A stretch of 64,000 nucleotides of DNA from Candidatus Kuenenia stuttgartensis (lineage in GTDB: Bacteria > Planctomycetota > Planctomycetia > Planctomycetales > Planctomycetaceae). The notes under the pieces were generated by a model. It had not been told where the DNA came from. It ran no database searches and saw only the letters and a program-made list of their open reading frames with translations. Made by a program: the position numbers and the translations under genes. Shown in pieces: positions 63,245 to 64,000 of the stretch (position 1 is the stretch's first letter; the number at the start of each line of letters is the position of its first letter). Location of the stretch: NCBI GenBank assembly GCA_945904015.1, contig CAMDPK010000012.1, positions 1-64,000 on the forward strand, read 5' to 3'.

Positions 63245-63864
63245 AGAGTGGCCTTCTCCTCTGCTTCTTCGCCGTTGGCCGGCATCGACAAGAGCTGGCC
63301 GAGGTATTGGCCGCACGTTAGCACGAGAATCACAAACACCAGCGAAATCCCCAAGAACACCGGCAGCGGCATCGCGTGTGGCGAGAGCAACTCGACGAGC
63401 GTCACGCCTCCCTCAAAAGTCAGCAGGCCGACGATCTGTCCCAGTGAGTGCGTCTGATTGGACAGCACCAGCAACCCGATCAAGATGGCCGCCGCCGCCG
63501 TGCCGACTTGCAGCGACTCCAGTGAGTCTTCGGGCGACACCTTGCTTCCGAAGATGAACGCCAATGCGACCAGCAGAAACGCGCCGACCCACTGCACCAG
63601 GTTTTTGGCGATCAGCGAAAAATCACTGGCCGTCTCGTGCCCGCGCATCGAGCGAAAGAGATACCACGGCACAAACAGCGCATGAACCACGAACAGGTTC
63701 GCGTACTCGCAGAACAATGACAGAGACCAAGGGTTGTGATGAGCCGCCAGGATCAGGCCCAGCAAGGCTCCTTGCACGCCCAACCCAATCACGGCCACGC
63801 GCCACGAGTGAAACATCAGCGGCAACAGAAACGCCGCCACATAAGCGATGAAGAGATTCGTCAA
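63241..63864 (-). CDS. Hydrogenase-4 component E-like membrane protein (HyfE/EhrC-type)
   Basis: 207 aa beginning with TTG (AAGGAG seven bases upstream). Five to six hydrophobic segments; opens LFIAYVAAFLLPLMF, with GLLVLSNQTHSLGQIVGLLTFEGGV in the middle (about 131-155), typical of the NuoK-related HyfE family. It overlaps the stop of the upstream partial gene and the start of the antiporter-like gene, confirming one operon. Probably a proton-channel subunit of the membrane arm. Confidence 0.85.
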   Translation of the reverse strand: MTNLFIAYVAAFLLPLMFHSWRVAVIGLGVQGALLGLILAAHHNPWSLSLFCEYANLFVVHALFVPWYLFRSMRGHETASDFSLIAKNLVQWVGAFLLVALAFIFGSKVSPEDSLESLQVGTAAAAILIGLLVLSNQTHSLGQIVGLLTFEGGVTLVELLSPHAMPLPVFLGISLVFVILVLTCGQYLGQLLSMPANGEEAEEKATL

Positions 63865-64000
63865 TGGAACTCTCCTTGGTTGGCGGTCACCAGCACCAGC
63901 GACGTCAGCACCGCCAGAAAGGCCGCGAAGGTGAACAACGGCAAGGCTCGGAACCGCAAGCGGGCGATCAGCGATTCAATCAAGCCGACACACACGGCAA
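63861..64000 (-). CDS. NuoH/HyfC-like membrane subunit, C-terminal fragment cut by the window edge
   Basis: The last 46 codons of a gene entering from the right end: AVCVGLIESLIARLRFRALP, then a final hydrophobic helix and an ANQGEFH tail. RLRFRALPLF is characteristic of the C-terminus of HycD/HyfC (NuoH-like) subunits, which link the peripheral and membrane arms. Its TGA overlaps the hyfE-like TTG start (TTGA). Position fits the ehrB/hyfC slot. The rest lies outside the window. Confidence 0.75.
   Translation of the reverse strand, partial: AVCVGLIESLIARLRFRALPLFTFAAFLAVLTSLVLVTANQGEFH

Noticed and set aside
57862-64000. Functional H2-evolving group 4 hydrogenase
   Set aside because: The large subunit lacks the cysteines needed to bind nickel and iron.

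Overview
The window reads as a chromosomal segment from a member of the Planctomycetota, probably a Planctomycetales or Pirellulales-like lineage. The evidence is the gene content: four DUF1501 proteins with Tat signals, a DUF1549/DUF1553 protein, two Gfo/Idh/MocA oxidoreductases, a PQQ/NHL propeller protein, an FG-GAP hydrolase, and giant Ser/Thr kinases with LRR and FGE-sulfatase-like sensor domains. DNA is GC-rich. No rRNA, tRNA, CRISPR array, transposase or prophage was recognised.

Layout. 0-8.8 kb: S9 peptidase; a minus-strand trio (hypothetical, GH15-like, mnmA) with overlapping junctions; a DUF1501 gene; scpB; two small membrane proteins. 8.9-11.6 kb: rho with a long RGG/GQ-rich disordered N-terminus, preceded by an 830-bp leader that begins at a strong sigma-70-like promoter. 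11.6-28.5 kb: mixed metabolic and housekeeping genes (Gfo/Idh, PQQ-NHL, M81/MlrC, ceramidase-like, rlmN, aldo/keto reductase, Kelch protein, membrane zinc-ribbon protein, a PIN toxin with a small upstream partner, epimerase, Gfo/Idh, SMP-30 fused to LRRs). 28.6-44.5 kb: five consecutive same-strand Ser/Thr kinases sharing one N-terminal module and one membrane architecture but carrying different outer domains (LRR; FGE plus LRR; helical/TPR-like; FGE; LRR). 44.8-57.7 kb: minus-strand secreted-protein operons built around DUF1501 proteins, interrupted by an RlmM/FtsJ-like methyltransferase. 57.9-64 kb: SulP anion transporter downstream of a group-4-hydrogenase-like complex whose large subunit has lost Ni ligands (Ehr type); the cluster runs off the right edge.

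The most unusual feature is a layer of long near-perfect inverted repeats, in many different 'themes', occupying most gene junctions. At several junctions the stop codon of the flanking gene is the TAG at the tip of a repeat arm. Members of the same repeat class also sit in frame inside coding sequences (two kinases, the Kelch protein), and a different simple repeat sits inside mnmA. Kinase 1 contains a copy of the same theme found between the kinase genes. The kinase array itself looks like a family expanding by tandem duplication with sensor-domain swapping, and its first member carries LRR units nearly identical at the DNA level.

All functional calls come from reading motifs and architecture. 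Nothing was searched against databases. Start codons were adjusted by signal peptides, Shine-Dalgarno spacing and overlaps where stated.
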